DNA from: PALSA-1006 sp963733265
Lineage (GTDB): Bacteria > Pseudomonadota > Gammaproteobacteria > Burkholderiales > Gallionellaceae
Reading direction: 5' to 3'
NCBI GenBank assembly: GCA_963733265.1
Contig: CAVTCF010000001.1
Span: forward strand, 496,001 to 560,000
DNA: 64,000 nucleotides
How positions within the stretch are numbered: the stretch's first letter is position 1; every line of letters starts with the position of its first letter. A program made the position numbers and the translations under genes. A model generated the notes under the pieces. That model worked only from the letters and a program-made list of their open reading frames with translations, made no database searches and was not told the origin of the DNA. Below, one piece after another: positions 9,410-16,695 of this stretch.

Positions 9410-10627
9410 ATGCCGGTAAATCTATCTGCGCCCGTTGCGGCACAACTGTTGCCCGTTGCGGGCATATCTTTGGGTATCGCGGAAGCGGGCATCAAGCGCG
9501 CTGATCGCAAAGACCTGCTCATCATCAAGCTGGAAGAAGGTGCGACTGTAGCCGGCGTGTTCACCACCAACCGCTTTTGCGCAGCACCGGTAATCGTGGC
9601 TAAAGAGCATCTTGCGGCAGGTAATGGTATTCGCGCCCTGTTGGTCAACACGGGTAACGCGAACGCGGGAACGGGCGAGCAGGGACTGGCAGCAGCGCGC
9701 ACGACTTGTACTGAGTTAGCAAAGCTATTGGGCTTTAGGCCGGATCAAGTGCTGCCGTATTCCACCGGCGTCATTATGGAGCCGCTCCCCGTAGAGAAGA
9801 TCGTAGCGGGATTGCCGCAAGCAATTGCGAATTTGAAAGCCGACAATTGGTTTGATGCTTCACAGGCAATCATGACAACCGACATCGTGGCCAAGGCTGT
9901 ATCACGCCAAGTGCAGATTGGCGGCAAGACTATCACCGTGACCGGAATGTCCAAAGGTTCCGGCATGATCCACCCCAACATGGCGACCATGCTGGGTTAC
10001 ATAGCCACCGATGCTGCCATTGCGCAACCGTTGCTGCAGCAGATCGTGAGCGAAGCGGCCAATCGTTCGTTTAACTGTATTACCGTCGACGGGGATACCT
10101 CCACCAATGATGCGCTCATGCTCTTCGCCACCGGTAAGAGCGGAGTAAGTGTCAACGAGTCAAACCGTGCAGTGGTGCAAGCCGTCATAACAGAAGTTGC
10201 CACGTTGCTGGCACAAGCCATCGTGCGCGACGGTGAAGGCGCAACCAAGTTCATCACCATTCAAATTGAAGGCGGCAAAGACGAAGCTGAATGCAAAAAA
10301 ATCGGCTACGCCATTGCGCATTCACCCTTGGTCAAAACCGCCTTCTTCGCTTCTGATCCCAACCTTGGCCGCATACTCGCGGCCATCGGTTATGCGGGAG
10401 TGGGTGACCTTAATGTTGAAACATTGAAACTGTATTTGGATGACGTGTTAGTGGCGGAGAATGGCGGACGCGCAGCCAGTTATCAGGAAGAAGACGGCGC
10501 GCGCGTGATGCAGCAAAGTGATATTACCATCCGCGTGGTACTGAATCGCGGTGCCGTGAATGCAACGCTGTGGACATGTGATTTTTCATATGATTATGTG
10601 AAGATTAATGCGAGTTATAGAAGCTAA
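9410..10627 (+). CDS. argJ: Bifunctional glutamate N-acetyltransferase / amino-acid acetyltransferase ArgJ
   Basis: Transfers the acetyl group from N-acetylornithine to glutamate, closing the cyclic arginine pathway, and often also makes N-acetylglutamate from acetyl-CoA. The 405-residue length is typical. The autoproteolysis site that splits the precursor into alpha and beta chains is visible as MIHPNMATMLGYIATDA, with the nucleophilic Thr of the ATML motif at about residue 195. The oxyanion-hole threonines lie in STGVIMEPLP. The start ATG at 9410 follows AAAGGGAAG. Lies directly after the cNMP-domain gene. Confidence 0.97.
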   Translation: MPVNLSAPVAAQLLPVAGISLGIAEAGIKRADRKDLLIIKLEEGATVAGVFTTNRFCAAPVIVAKEHLAAGNGIRALLVNTGNANAGTGEQGLAAARTTCTELAKLLGFRPDQVLPYSTGVIMEPLPVEKIVAGLPQAIANLKADNWFDASQAIMTTDIVAKAVSRQVQIGGKTITVTGMSKGSGMIHPNMATMLGYIATDAAIAQPLLQQIVSEAANRSFNCITVDGDTSTNDALMLFATGKSGVSVNESNRAVVQAVITEVATLLAQAIVRDGEGATKFITIQIEGGKDEAECKKIGYAIAHSPLVKTAFFASDPNLGRILAAIGYAGVGDLNVETLKLYLDDVLVAENGGRAASYQEEDGARVMQQSDITIRVVLNRGAVNATLWTCDFSYDYVKINASYRS

Positions 10628-10656
10628 TCGCAGTTTTATTTTTAGAATCTCAACCT

Positions 10657-10856
10657 AAGCCACATAACCAGCCACTTGCCAGCTTGCTGGCTTAGTGGAT
10701 TGGCTAGTGGTTTTATCAGAGATCACAGAGCACACAGAGAAAACCAGTTCGCATCAGGTTTGCTTCTCCTCTGTGATCTCTGTGTTCTCTGATATAACAA
10801 CTAGCCATTCGACTAAGCTGTCAAAAGACGCCAGCCAAGTCGCTGGCTATGTGGTT
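10657..10856. repeat. Long imperfect inverted repeat (arms about 90 bp)
   Basis: Two arms of roughly 90 bases, about 10657-10748 and 10768-10856, are reverse complements with scattered mismatches. Shared blocks include CTTAGT, GGCTAGT, TATCAGAGA, CACAGAG and, at the outer ends, CCACATA. The whole forms a potential long hairpin between argJ and the DUF815 gene. It may be a MITE-like element or two head-to-head copies of an intergenic repeat. No convincing coding sequence is present in this 243-base gap. Confidence 0.7.
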
Positions 10857-10870
10857 AAATATTTTTACTT

Positions 10871-11725
10871 ATGGATAAACTCGATCACTTCCTCACCCGT
10901 GCAGAAAGCTTGCTTGCCCGCCTTGAAAACGTATTGCCCGGCGCACAGCCGCAAGCGCCGGATTGGCAGTCTGCCGCCGCTTTCCGTTGGGATCATCAGC
11001 AACGCACCTTGCATCCTGTGACGAATTTTCAGCGCATTGCATTGGATGACTTACTAGGCATCGACGACCAGAAACAACGCATTCAGCAAAACACCCTGCA
11101 ATTTGTGCGCGGCGGCACGGCGAACAACGTGTTGCTTTCCGGCGCACGCGGTACGGGCAAGTCATCTTTGGTCAAAGCCTTGCTGAACGAATTTGCCGGG
11201 CAAGGCTTGCGCGTGATTCAAATTGACAAGCAAGGGCTGGTTGATTTGTCGTATATCGTCGGGCTGGTGCAGGGGCGCGCTGAGCGCTTCATTCTGTATT
11301 GCGACGACCTTTCTTTCAGCGCCGACGAACCCGGCTACCAAGCGCTCAAGGCCGCGCTGGACGGTGATCTGGTCGCCTTCTCCGATAACCTGCTCATCTA
11401 CGCCACTTCCAATCGCCGCCATTTGATGCCGGATTACATGCAAGATAATCTTGCCACCAAACATGTCGGCGATGAAGTGCTTCCGGCAGAAAGTGTGGAG
11501 GAAAAGGTTTCGTTGTCTGAGCGCTTCGGCTTGTGGATTTCGTTCTATCCATTTTCTCAGGATGATTACTTGGCCGTGGCAGCACATTGGTTGGCGCATC
11601 ATGGCTGGCAGCAGGGACTCACTGATGAAGCGCGCATGGCGGCGTTGCAATGGTCATTAATGCGGGGCTCAAGGAGTGGCAGAGTGGCGGGGCAGTTTGC
11701 GAAGGATTGGTGCGGGAAAATGTAG
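10871..11725 (+). CDS. ATP-binding protein, DUF815 family (AAA-type)
   Basis: A 284-residue protein of the DUF815 family (PF05673), a group of AAA+ ATPases of unknown role. A Walker A motif GARGTGKSSL is seen near residue 98 and a Walker B-like YCDDLSF near residue 143. Sensor-like ATSNRRHLMP follows, as does a C-terminal arginine-rich RSGRVAGQFAKDW. The gene commonly sits between argJ and the mutT/yacG/zapD cluster in betaproteobacteria; here an accessory island separates it from that cluster. A REP-like hairpin begins at its stop codon and likely serves as its terminator. Confidence 0.85.
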   Translation: MDKLDHFLTRAESLLARLENVLPGAQPQAPDWQSAAAFRWDHQQRTLHPVTNFQRIALDDLLGIDDQKQRIQQNTLQFVRGGTANNVLLSGARGTGKSSLVKALLNEFAGQGLRVIQIDKQGLVDLSYIVGLVQGRAERFILYCDDLSFSADEPGYQALKAALDGDLVAFSDNLLIYATSNRRHLMPDYMQDNLATKHVGDEVLPAESVEEKVSLSERFGLWISFYPFSQDDYLAVAAHWLAHHGWQQGLTDEARMAALQWSLMRGSRSGRVAGQFAKDWCGKM

Positions 11726-11748
11726 GGGCGTAGGTATACGCCCTTTTT
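11722..11748 (+). terminator. REP-like hairpin acting as terminator, left outer edge of the island
   Basis: GGGCGTA and TACGCCC form a perfect 7-base stem with a GGTA loop, followed by five Ts, overlapping the DUF815 stop codon. A closely related hairpin occurs in the opposite orientation at 19837-19865, so the two form an outer inverted pair around the accessory genes. It belongs to a GTAGGG-headed hairpin family also seen at 36155 and 60035. Confidence 0.7.
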
Positions 11749-11783
11749 AAAAATAGGCTAACATCATTTGCCAGCTTATATAG

Positions 11784-12104
11784 CTAGTCAAAAAGCGCAG
11801 AATGCGTACCCGTGCTGGTGAAGATTATTGTGCCATCAGCGCGAAGCTCGTAAATTAGCAAGAAATCTCCGCCAATATGGCACTCTCTGAAGCCATGCCA
11901 TTCACCGGTCAGTTCGTGGTCTAGGTATTCAGGTGGAAGTGGCTCGTCATTCGCAATGAGTAACATCATCACCTCTTTCAAGCGATTCATGTCGTAACGC
12001 CCCGAATGACTCAGACGTTCCCAGTCTTTGTTGAACTGCTTGGTTTTGTCGTTACTTCGCGGCTGCTTTGCGCGTTTTTGCTTTGCTGTTTTTTTCGAGG
12101 TCAT
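11784..12104 (-). CDS. YafQ-family type II toxin (mRNA interferase)
   Basis: RelE-superfamily ribonuclease expected to cleave mRNA on the ribosome. From residue about 25 it aligns by eye with E. coli YafQ: NKLK-like MNRLKEVMMLLIANDEPLPPEYLDHELTGEWHGFRECHIGGDFLLIYEL, with the conserved C-terminal TGTHSALF. The catalytic histidines of YafQ correspond to H in DHEL, H in ECHI and H near the C-terminus, all present. A basic N-terminal extension (TSKKTAKQKRAKQP) is unusual. The ATG at 12104 overlaps the antitoxin gene by 53 bases; a TTG at 12128 would add 8 residues. The pair lies just inside the left edge of the accessory island. Confidence 0.85.
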   Translation of the reverse strand: MTSKKTAKQKRAKQPRSNDKTKQFNKDWERLSHSGRYDMNRLKEVMMLLIANDEPLPPEYLDHELTGEWHGFRECHIGGDFLLIYELRADGTIIFTSTGTHSALFD

Positions 12105-12354
12105 CGAATAGTGCCTCCGCTGACTCAAACCTCGCAGTTCTCATTGCCCGCGCTTCGCGCATCGCGGCGCGCGTTGTGGCATTAGGCACTTTTACCTCAA
12201 ACGGCAAACCTTCCTGCGCGACAACCTGACGCAAAAATAAGCGGATCGCATCACTCAAATTAAGGCCGCAGGAAGCCAGCACTTCAGTAGCACGGATTTT
12301 AATTTCCGGCTCAATGCGTGAACGGACATCGGTGGTTTTAAGGGACGCTAACAT
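12052..12354 (-). CDS. RelB/DinJ-family antitoxin
   Basis: A 100-residue antitoxin with an N-terminal ribbon-helix-helix region: SLKTTDVRSRIEPEIKIRA, then VLASCGLNLSDAIRLFLRQV, as in DinJ. The C-terminal part should wrap the YafQ-type toxin encoded downstream with an overlapping frame. An extra Lys/Ala-rich tail after about residue 85 goes beyond the DinJ core. The ATG at 12354 is preceded by GGAGAT; a TTG two codons upstream is less likely. It should repress its own promoter, which must lie in 12355-12450. Confidence 0.85.
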   Translation of the reverse strand: MLASLKTTDVRSRIEPEIKIRATEVLASCGLNLSDAIRLFLRQVVAQEGLPFEVKVPNATTRAAMREARAMRTARFESAEALFDDLEKNSKAKTRKAAAK

Positions 12355-12450
12355 AATCAATCTCCATTGCTTGTGGTTACAATGTAGCTACATATTGGAT
12401 AATTGTCAATGTAACGAGTTCGTTCTAAATTTTTCAAACTAAATCAAAAT

Positions 12451-12530
12451 CAACACCGTCGGGGGTAGCCCGACAGCTAGTCACTTTCTTTTGCTTCGCC
12501 AAAAAGACGGTATTATGTAGCTGTTGCCAT
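12451..12530. repeat. Left copy of an 80-bp inverted repeat bracketing the island
   Basis: These 80 bases are the reverse complement of 19750-19829 with two mismatches. The similarity stops abruptly at the inner end. Each copy contains a small palindrome (TCGGGGGTAGCCCGA-like) and the block CTTTCTTTTGCTTCGCC that resembles dispersed intergenic repeats of betaproteobacteria. It could be a terminal repeat of a mobile element or a dispersed repeat that served for recombination. Confidence 0.9.
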
Positions 12531-12590
12531 AACTCCATTCCTGCGTAGCCAGTACCCTAGCATCTATTCCAAATCCAGAATAGGTGCATC

Positions 12591-13037
12591 ATGTCAGAAT
12601 CCCACGTAGTTTCCGCCTTGGTTGCCAAGCGTGCCGAATTGACCGGTCAAATTGAGCATTTTCAGTCTCAGATTCGACAGATTTCAATGGATGTCGATCA
12701 CGTAGACGCGACGCTTCACCTGTTCGATTCTGGTTATGATCTGTTGAGTATCAAACCCAAAGGTATTCGAAGTTCCAACCCTTGGTTTGCTAAAGGTGAA
12801 ATATCGCGGCTTGCTCTTGATCTCTTAAGAACGACCGGCGTTGCACTTTCCACTTGCGATATAGCTGATGCACTGATTGCCCGTAAGAACATTGTTGTAG
12901 ATGGTACGAAAGAACGAGATCGTCTGATTAAATCCTTGCTTGGATCGCTTCAACTAATGCGGAAGAGGGGGACGGTAGAAATGGTTGGGCGGATAAAAGG
13001 TGCGGGCGGTGGCCCGATGGTCTGGCAGTTGGTTTAA
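12591..13037 (+). CDS. Hypothetical protein, coiled coil plus possible winged helix
   Basis: A 148-residue protein I do not recognise. Residues about 10-45 (AKRAELTGQIEHFQSQIRQISMD) look like a coiled coil, and residues about 70-145 (GEISRLALDLLRTTG, STCDIADALIARK, LLGSLQLMRKRGTVEMVG) look like a winged helix-turn-helix. Its 3' end converges on and overlaps the transposase stop by 3 bases, so the two are packed as a unit. It lies immediately inside the left 80-bp repeat. No clear ribosome-binding site precedes the ATG. Confidence 0.65.
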   Translation: MSESHVVSALVAKRAELTGQIEHFQSQIRQISMDVDHVDATLHLFDSGYDLLSIKPKGIRSSNPWFAKGEISRLALDLLRTTGVALSTCDIADALIARKNIVVDGTKERDRLIKSLLGSLQLMRKRGTVEMVGRIKGAGGGPMVWQLV

Positions 13038-14056
13038 GCAGCTAGCCGCTCTTCCAGACGCTTGTTGCCTTGCCAGTACCCACACCAGTTCCGGCTTGTC
13101 TTCGTGTGCGCGCATTTCTTCGTAATGTCCCGAAACATCACACCGTTGGATGTCCTGCGCATATCTTCACGGTATGCCGCTTCGTTGGCATAGTTCGCCA
13201 GGTACAGATTGCCGAGCTTGTGACATTGACCGTATTGCATCCGGCGAAAGCGGGAGAAGAATGATTCCGCTTGATTGTTGGTTGTGCCGTCTGGAGCGCG
13301 ATACTCAACGCTGTGATTCACGCGGCGCGTATCGAATTTGCCGTGCAGTACATCGTAGGCGTTGGATTCGTCAGCGCAGATCGTTGAGCCTTTTTCCACA
13401 TACTCAGTTGCCAGTTTGCTCACGTCAGCCTGATTCTCTCCCTTGATAACGAAGGTCAGCGTTTTGACTGCGCCTACCATGTCTGTATCAGCCTCAGTCG
13501 CTTTCTGGCGCATCACGAACACACAGCGTTTGTCTGGCCGTTGGTTCGCGGCCAGACGACGGTCTATGCGGTCTTCCTTCTTGTTCTTTGGTCGGATATA
13601 GCCGTTGACGTATGCGCCGTCCATGTGGACTTCTCCGGAAAGTTTTTCTAACTCGCGCTGTTCCATCAACGACTCGCGGATCTTGTGCGCCAGCACGAAA
13701 GAGGTCTTGTACTGAACATCGAGATCACGACTCATTTGCAGTGCTGAAATGCCTTTTACGGCATTGGTGTAAATGGCAATCGCGGCCAAGTAAATTCGTA
13801 GTGGTAGCTTGTGGTTGGCGAAGATGGTGCCGGACGTGACAGAGAAGGTGTGGCCGCAGTCTACGCATTTCCATTGCTTGCGATCTGGACGGTACGCATG
13901 CTTGCCGATTACGCCGCAGCACGGGCAGGACACTGCATCGCCAGCGCCCCAGCGTAATTCCTTGAACACCGTAAAGGCTTCGGTATCGTTCATCTGCATG
14001 ACCTTGAGCACGGACTGCGTGCGGGCTTGGGCTGAGAGAAGAAAATGTTGGGACAT
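13034..14056 (-). mobile_element. IS1595-family transposase (ISXO2-like DDE domain)
   Basis: A 340-residue transposase. The N-terminal zinc ribbon has two CxxC pairs (CPCC...CVDC) between residues about 40 and 70. The ISXO2-like DDE domain follows, with HMDGAYVNG giving the first Asp, ADESNAYD the second, and NNQAESFFSRFRRM the Asn/Glu region typical of IS1595. The ATG at 14056 is preceded by GAGGTG at a 6-base distance; a GTG three codons upstream is the alternative. I could not delimit terminal inverted repeats of a short insertion sequence, so whether this gene mobilises only itself or the larger island is open. It is transcribed divergently from the DUF6471 gene. Confidence 0.85.
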
Positions 14057-14075
14057 GGTGCGCACCTCAAATATG

Positions 14076-14140
14076 TCATATTTGACACAATTGTACCGAA
14101 TTCATAATGCATTTACAATATATTTATTTCATATTTGACA
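14076..14140. promoter_or_regulatory. Pair of direct repeats TCATATTTGACA, possible operator
   Basis: The 12-mer TCATATTTGACA occurs at 14076-14087 and again at 14129-14140, 53 bases apart, which is about five helical turns. The second copy contains the -35 hexamer of the rightward promoter, and the two copies flank the leftward transposase promoter. This is a good arrangement for a protein that represses both directions, perhaps the DUF6471 protein; that role is inference. Confidence 0.5.
14090..14118 (-). promoter_or_regulatory. Putative promoter of the transposase gene
   Basis: On the minus strand, TTGTAA (14118-14113) and TACAAT (14095-14090) are separated by 17 bases. It lies 34 bases upstream of the transposase ATG, between the two TCATATTTGACA repeats. 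Confidence 0.45.
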
Positions 14141-14164
14141 TTAAGCGTATAAATAACTTATATT
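14135..14164 (+). promoter_or_regulatory. Putative promoter of the DUF6471 gene and island operon
   Basis: A consensus -35 TTGACA (14135-14140) and a TATATT -10 (14159-14164) are separated by 18 bases, upstream of the DUF6471 ATG at 14187. No terminator is evident before the DUF5131, TcmP and restriction-methylase genes, so it may drive all four. Confidence 0.5.
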
Positions 14165-14186
14165 CAATATGTGAATAGCTATAATA

Positions 14187-14417
14187 ATGCCGAATATGAA
14201 TGATGATGAGTGGAAAAAGAACGCCAAAAACATGCTCAAGGCCGAACTAACGCGCCGAGGCATCAGCTATGAAATGTTGGTTGCAAAGCTCAAGGCCATT
14301 GGTGTGGATGAGAACTACAACACCGTCAACACAAAACTCAATCGTGGATCATTCACCTTCGTCTTTGCTTTGCAATGCTTCAAGGCGATGGACGTTAAAG
14401 AAATTCGTTTGGAATAA
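14187..14417 (+). CDS. DUF6471 domain-containing small protein, HTH-like
   Basis: A 76-residue, probably DNA-binding protein. The pattern WKKNAKNMLKAELTRRGISYEMLVAKL then a loop and TKLNRGSFTFVFALQCFKAM matches the DUF6471 family, which looks like a short XRE-type helix-turn-helix. It is divergent from the transposase and its promoter overlaps one of two direct repeats, so it may regulate both directions. A second ATG three codons downstream (14196) could also be the start. The next gene begins 72 bases after its stop. Confidence 0.7.
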   Translation: MPNMNDDEWKKNAKNMLKAELTRRGISYEMLVAKLKAIGVDENYNTVNTKLNRGSFTFVFALQCFKAMDVKEIRLE

Positions 14418-14488
14418 CGAAACCACGACTAAAATCATGCCCGTGAGTCGCAACAATGTGATCCGGGTAAATATGGGGGAGCATTGAT

Positions 14489-15235
14489 ATGTCACAAATC
14501 AGCCGCATTGAATGGACAGAGGCAACATGGAATCCAACAGTGGGATGCACTAAAATTTCTGCTGGCTGCAAACATTGCTATGCAGAGGCAATGGCCGTGC
14601 GTTTACATGCGATGGGCACGCCTGGATATGAAAATGGTTTCAAGCTGACGATACTGTCAGATCGCTTGACTGAGCCAATGCGCCGGAAGAAGCCTACCGT
14701 TTACTTTGTGAACTCCATGTCCGACCTCTTCCACAAGAGCATACCGGATGAGTACATAGACCAAGTTTTTGAGACAATTACACTTAGCCCGCAACACACC
14801 TTCCAAGTGCTAACCAAACGCGCAGAGCGCATGGCACAATATTTCCGCAATCGTGCCGTGCCGCTTAATGCATGGCTTGGCGTGACAGTTGAAGATCGCA
14901 AGGATGGCGTGCCTCGCATTGATAAGCTGCGTGAGATTGATGCGACTATTCGCTTCCTCTCAGTTGAGCCGCTGCTTGAGGATATTGGTGAAGTTAATCT
15001 AACTGACATTCATTGGGTAATCGTTGGTGGCGAGTCAGGGCCAAGAGCGCGGCCAATGAGGCCAGAATGGATTGATCCGATTCGTCAGCAGTGCGAAGAA
15101 TCAGGCACAGCATTTTTCTTCAAGCAATGGGGTGGATGGGGAGCAGACGGCGTGAAGCGCGCAAAGAAACAAAATGGTCGCCAGTTACACGGGCGTACAT
15201 GGGATGACATGCCAGTCCTGCAACAGTTTATATAA
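14489..15235 (+). CDS. Phage Gp37/Gp68 family protein (DUF5131), three-Cys motif
   Basis: A 248-residue protein of the Gp37/Gp68 family (PF07505). It starts with SRIEWTEATWNPTVGCTKIS and carries the three-cysteine motif C-x6-C-x2-C in GCTKISAGCKHCYAE (residues about 20-30), resembling the [4Fe-4S] cysteine cluster of radical-SAM enzymes though spaced differently. Further conserved parts are VYFVNSMSDLFH, FQVLTKRAERM and VIVGGESGPRARPM. The biochemical activity is not established to my knowledge. GGGGGAG precedes the ATG. The TcmP partner gene starts 3 bases after this stop, so the two are almost certainly coexpressed; a phase-variable restriction-methylase follows. Confidence 0.9.
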   Translation: MSQISRIEWTEATWNPTVGCTKISAGCKHCYAEAMAVRLHAMGTPGYENGFKLTILSDRLTEPMRRKKPTVYFVNSMSDLFHKSIPDEYIDQVFETITLSPQHTFQVLTKRAERMAQYFRNRAVPLNAWLGVTVEDRKDGVPRIDKLREIDATIRFLSVEPLLEDIGEVNLTDIHWVIVGGESGPRARPMRPEWIDPIRQQCEESGTAFFFKQWGGWGADGVKRAKKQNGRQLHGRTWDDMPVLQQFI

Positions 15236-15238
15236 CCA

Positions 15239-16519
15239 ATGGCATCCGACGATAAGCATCTTTGGCAAATAGGCTCACCGCCGCCCATTCTGGATCGGCA
15301 CAGTCAAACCAAACACAATATTATTGAGGATTACGTCAGGCGTTATGTTCTAAAACTGATGGCTCAGGCTAATATCCCTGAGCTTAGACTATCTCTAATT
15401 GATGGCTTCTGCGGCGGAGGGAGTTATCTGACAGAAGAAGGTGGCATAGCGGATGGTTCGCCATTACTGATGATGCGTGCAGTACGTGAAGCCAGAATGT
15501 TTCTCAATCACGAACGCCGGATTCCTCGCAATATTAATGTTGATTTTGTGTTTGTTGATATTTTGCAAGATACCACCAACCATTTGCGACATTGGCTGGC
15601 CGCGAGACAACAAGAAAATGCGATTGACCTTCTCGACTTCAACCGTGTTAGAGTTATTACAAATAGTTTCTTTGCCGAACTTCCAAATATTATTGACGGT
15701 ATCCAGAAACGAAAAAAAGGCGAGCATGCCATTTTTGTTCTCGATCAATACAGCTACAAAAATATTCCATTTCCTGAAATTTCCGGCATTCTGAAAACGC
15801 TCAAAGGCGCTGAAGTCATAATGACTTTCAATGTTGATAATCTCACCACGTATTTGTCAGATCGGGCTGCAAACCGCAAACCGTTGGAAACTATTGGCTT
15901 AGACAAATATGTTCCTTGGGAACAGATAAAAATACTCAAAGCCACACAAAAAAGAGAATGGCGAAGAATTCTGCAACGCCATTTAGCTCATGGCATCAAG
16001 TGTGAATCTGGTGCAGAATTTATGACACTGTTCTTTGTAAAGCCTCATGGCACTAACTCATGGGGCTATTGGCTGATCCATTTGTCAAATCACTATCGCG
16101 CACACGAGGTTATGAAATCCCTTCATTGGGAACATGCCACAGACTTCGGTCATGAATTGGAGCCAGGCATTTTTGAATTCGGCTATAACGCCAATAGGGA
16201 TAGTGAATATACAGGACAAGAAACCTTCGAGTTTGGTGCGCCACAATCAAAGGAATCTTGTATTGACGGCGTAAGGGAGCATTTCGGGAAGCAAATATTT
16301 TCACTAAATACGCCCGTTCGTATCGGAGAATTATTTCAAGGTTGTGTGGGTCAATCTACAGCCGCAGAAATTCATTTATTGGAGGCCACAAAACAACTCC
16401 ACTCATCCAAAGATATTGTCATCGTATCAAAGGATGGCGCGTTGCGACGCCCTTCTAAAACTTACCAGTTGGATGATGTAATTGAAGCGTCTAGGCAAAC
16501 AAGAATTATCAGCATCTAA
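15239..16519 (+). CDS. tcmP: Three-Cys-motif partner protein TcmP
   Basis: A 426-residue protein matching the TcmP family, named for its regular occurrence beside the Gp37/Gp68 three-Cys-motif protein, which here lies 3 bases upstream. The N-terminal half has LIDGFCGGGSYL followed by VDFVFVDIL and AIFVLDQYSY, which resemble motifs of a Rossmann-like methyltransferase fold; SAM binding is my inference. The C-terminal part (from about residue 290) is of unknown fold with a possible winged helix near the end. The next start codon, for the restriction-methylase in its ON phase, lies 13 bases after its stop. Function is undetermined in the literature I know. Confidence 0.85.
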   Translation: MASDDKHLWQIGSPPPILDRHSQTKHNIIEDYVRRYVLKLMAQANIPELRLSLIDGFCGGGSYLTEEGGIADGSPLLMMRAVREARMFLNHERRIPRNINVDFVFVDILQDTTNHLRHWLAARQQENAIDLLDFNRVRVITNSFFAELPNIIDGIQKRKKGEHAIFVLDQYSYKNIPFPEISGILKTLKGAEVIMTFNVDNLTTYLSDRAANRKPLETIGLDKYVPWEQIKILKATQKREWRRILQRHLAHGIKCESGAEFMTLFFVKPHGTNSWGYWLIHLSNHYRAHEVMKSLHWEHATDFGHELEPGIFEFGYNANRDSEYTGQETFEFGAPQSKESCIDGVREHFGKQIFSLNTPVRIGELFQGCVGQSTAAEIHLLEATKQLHSSKDIVIVSKDGALRRPSKTYQLDDVIEASRQTRIISI

Positions 16520-16532
16520 ATAAGGACGAAAA

Positions 16533-16631
<99 letters not shown>

Positions 16632-16695
16632 GAAAAGTTCCCTTACAGAACAAAAAAAACAAGAAAATGATCGGTTCGAAAAATCATGGTTCGCG

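Noticed and set aside
10695..11021. Open frame of 108 codons upstream of the DUF815 gene
   Set aside because: It runs through the long inverted repeat and then out of frame into the DUF815 gene; composition is not protein-like.
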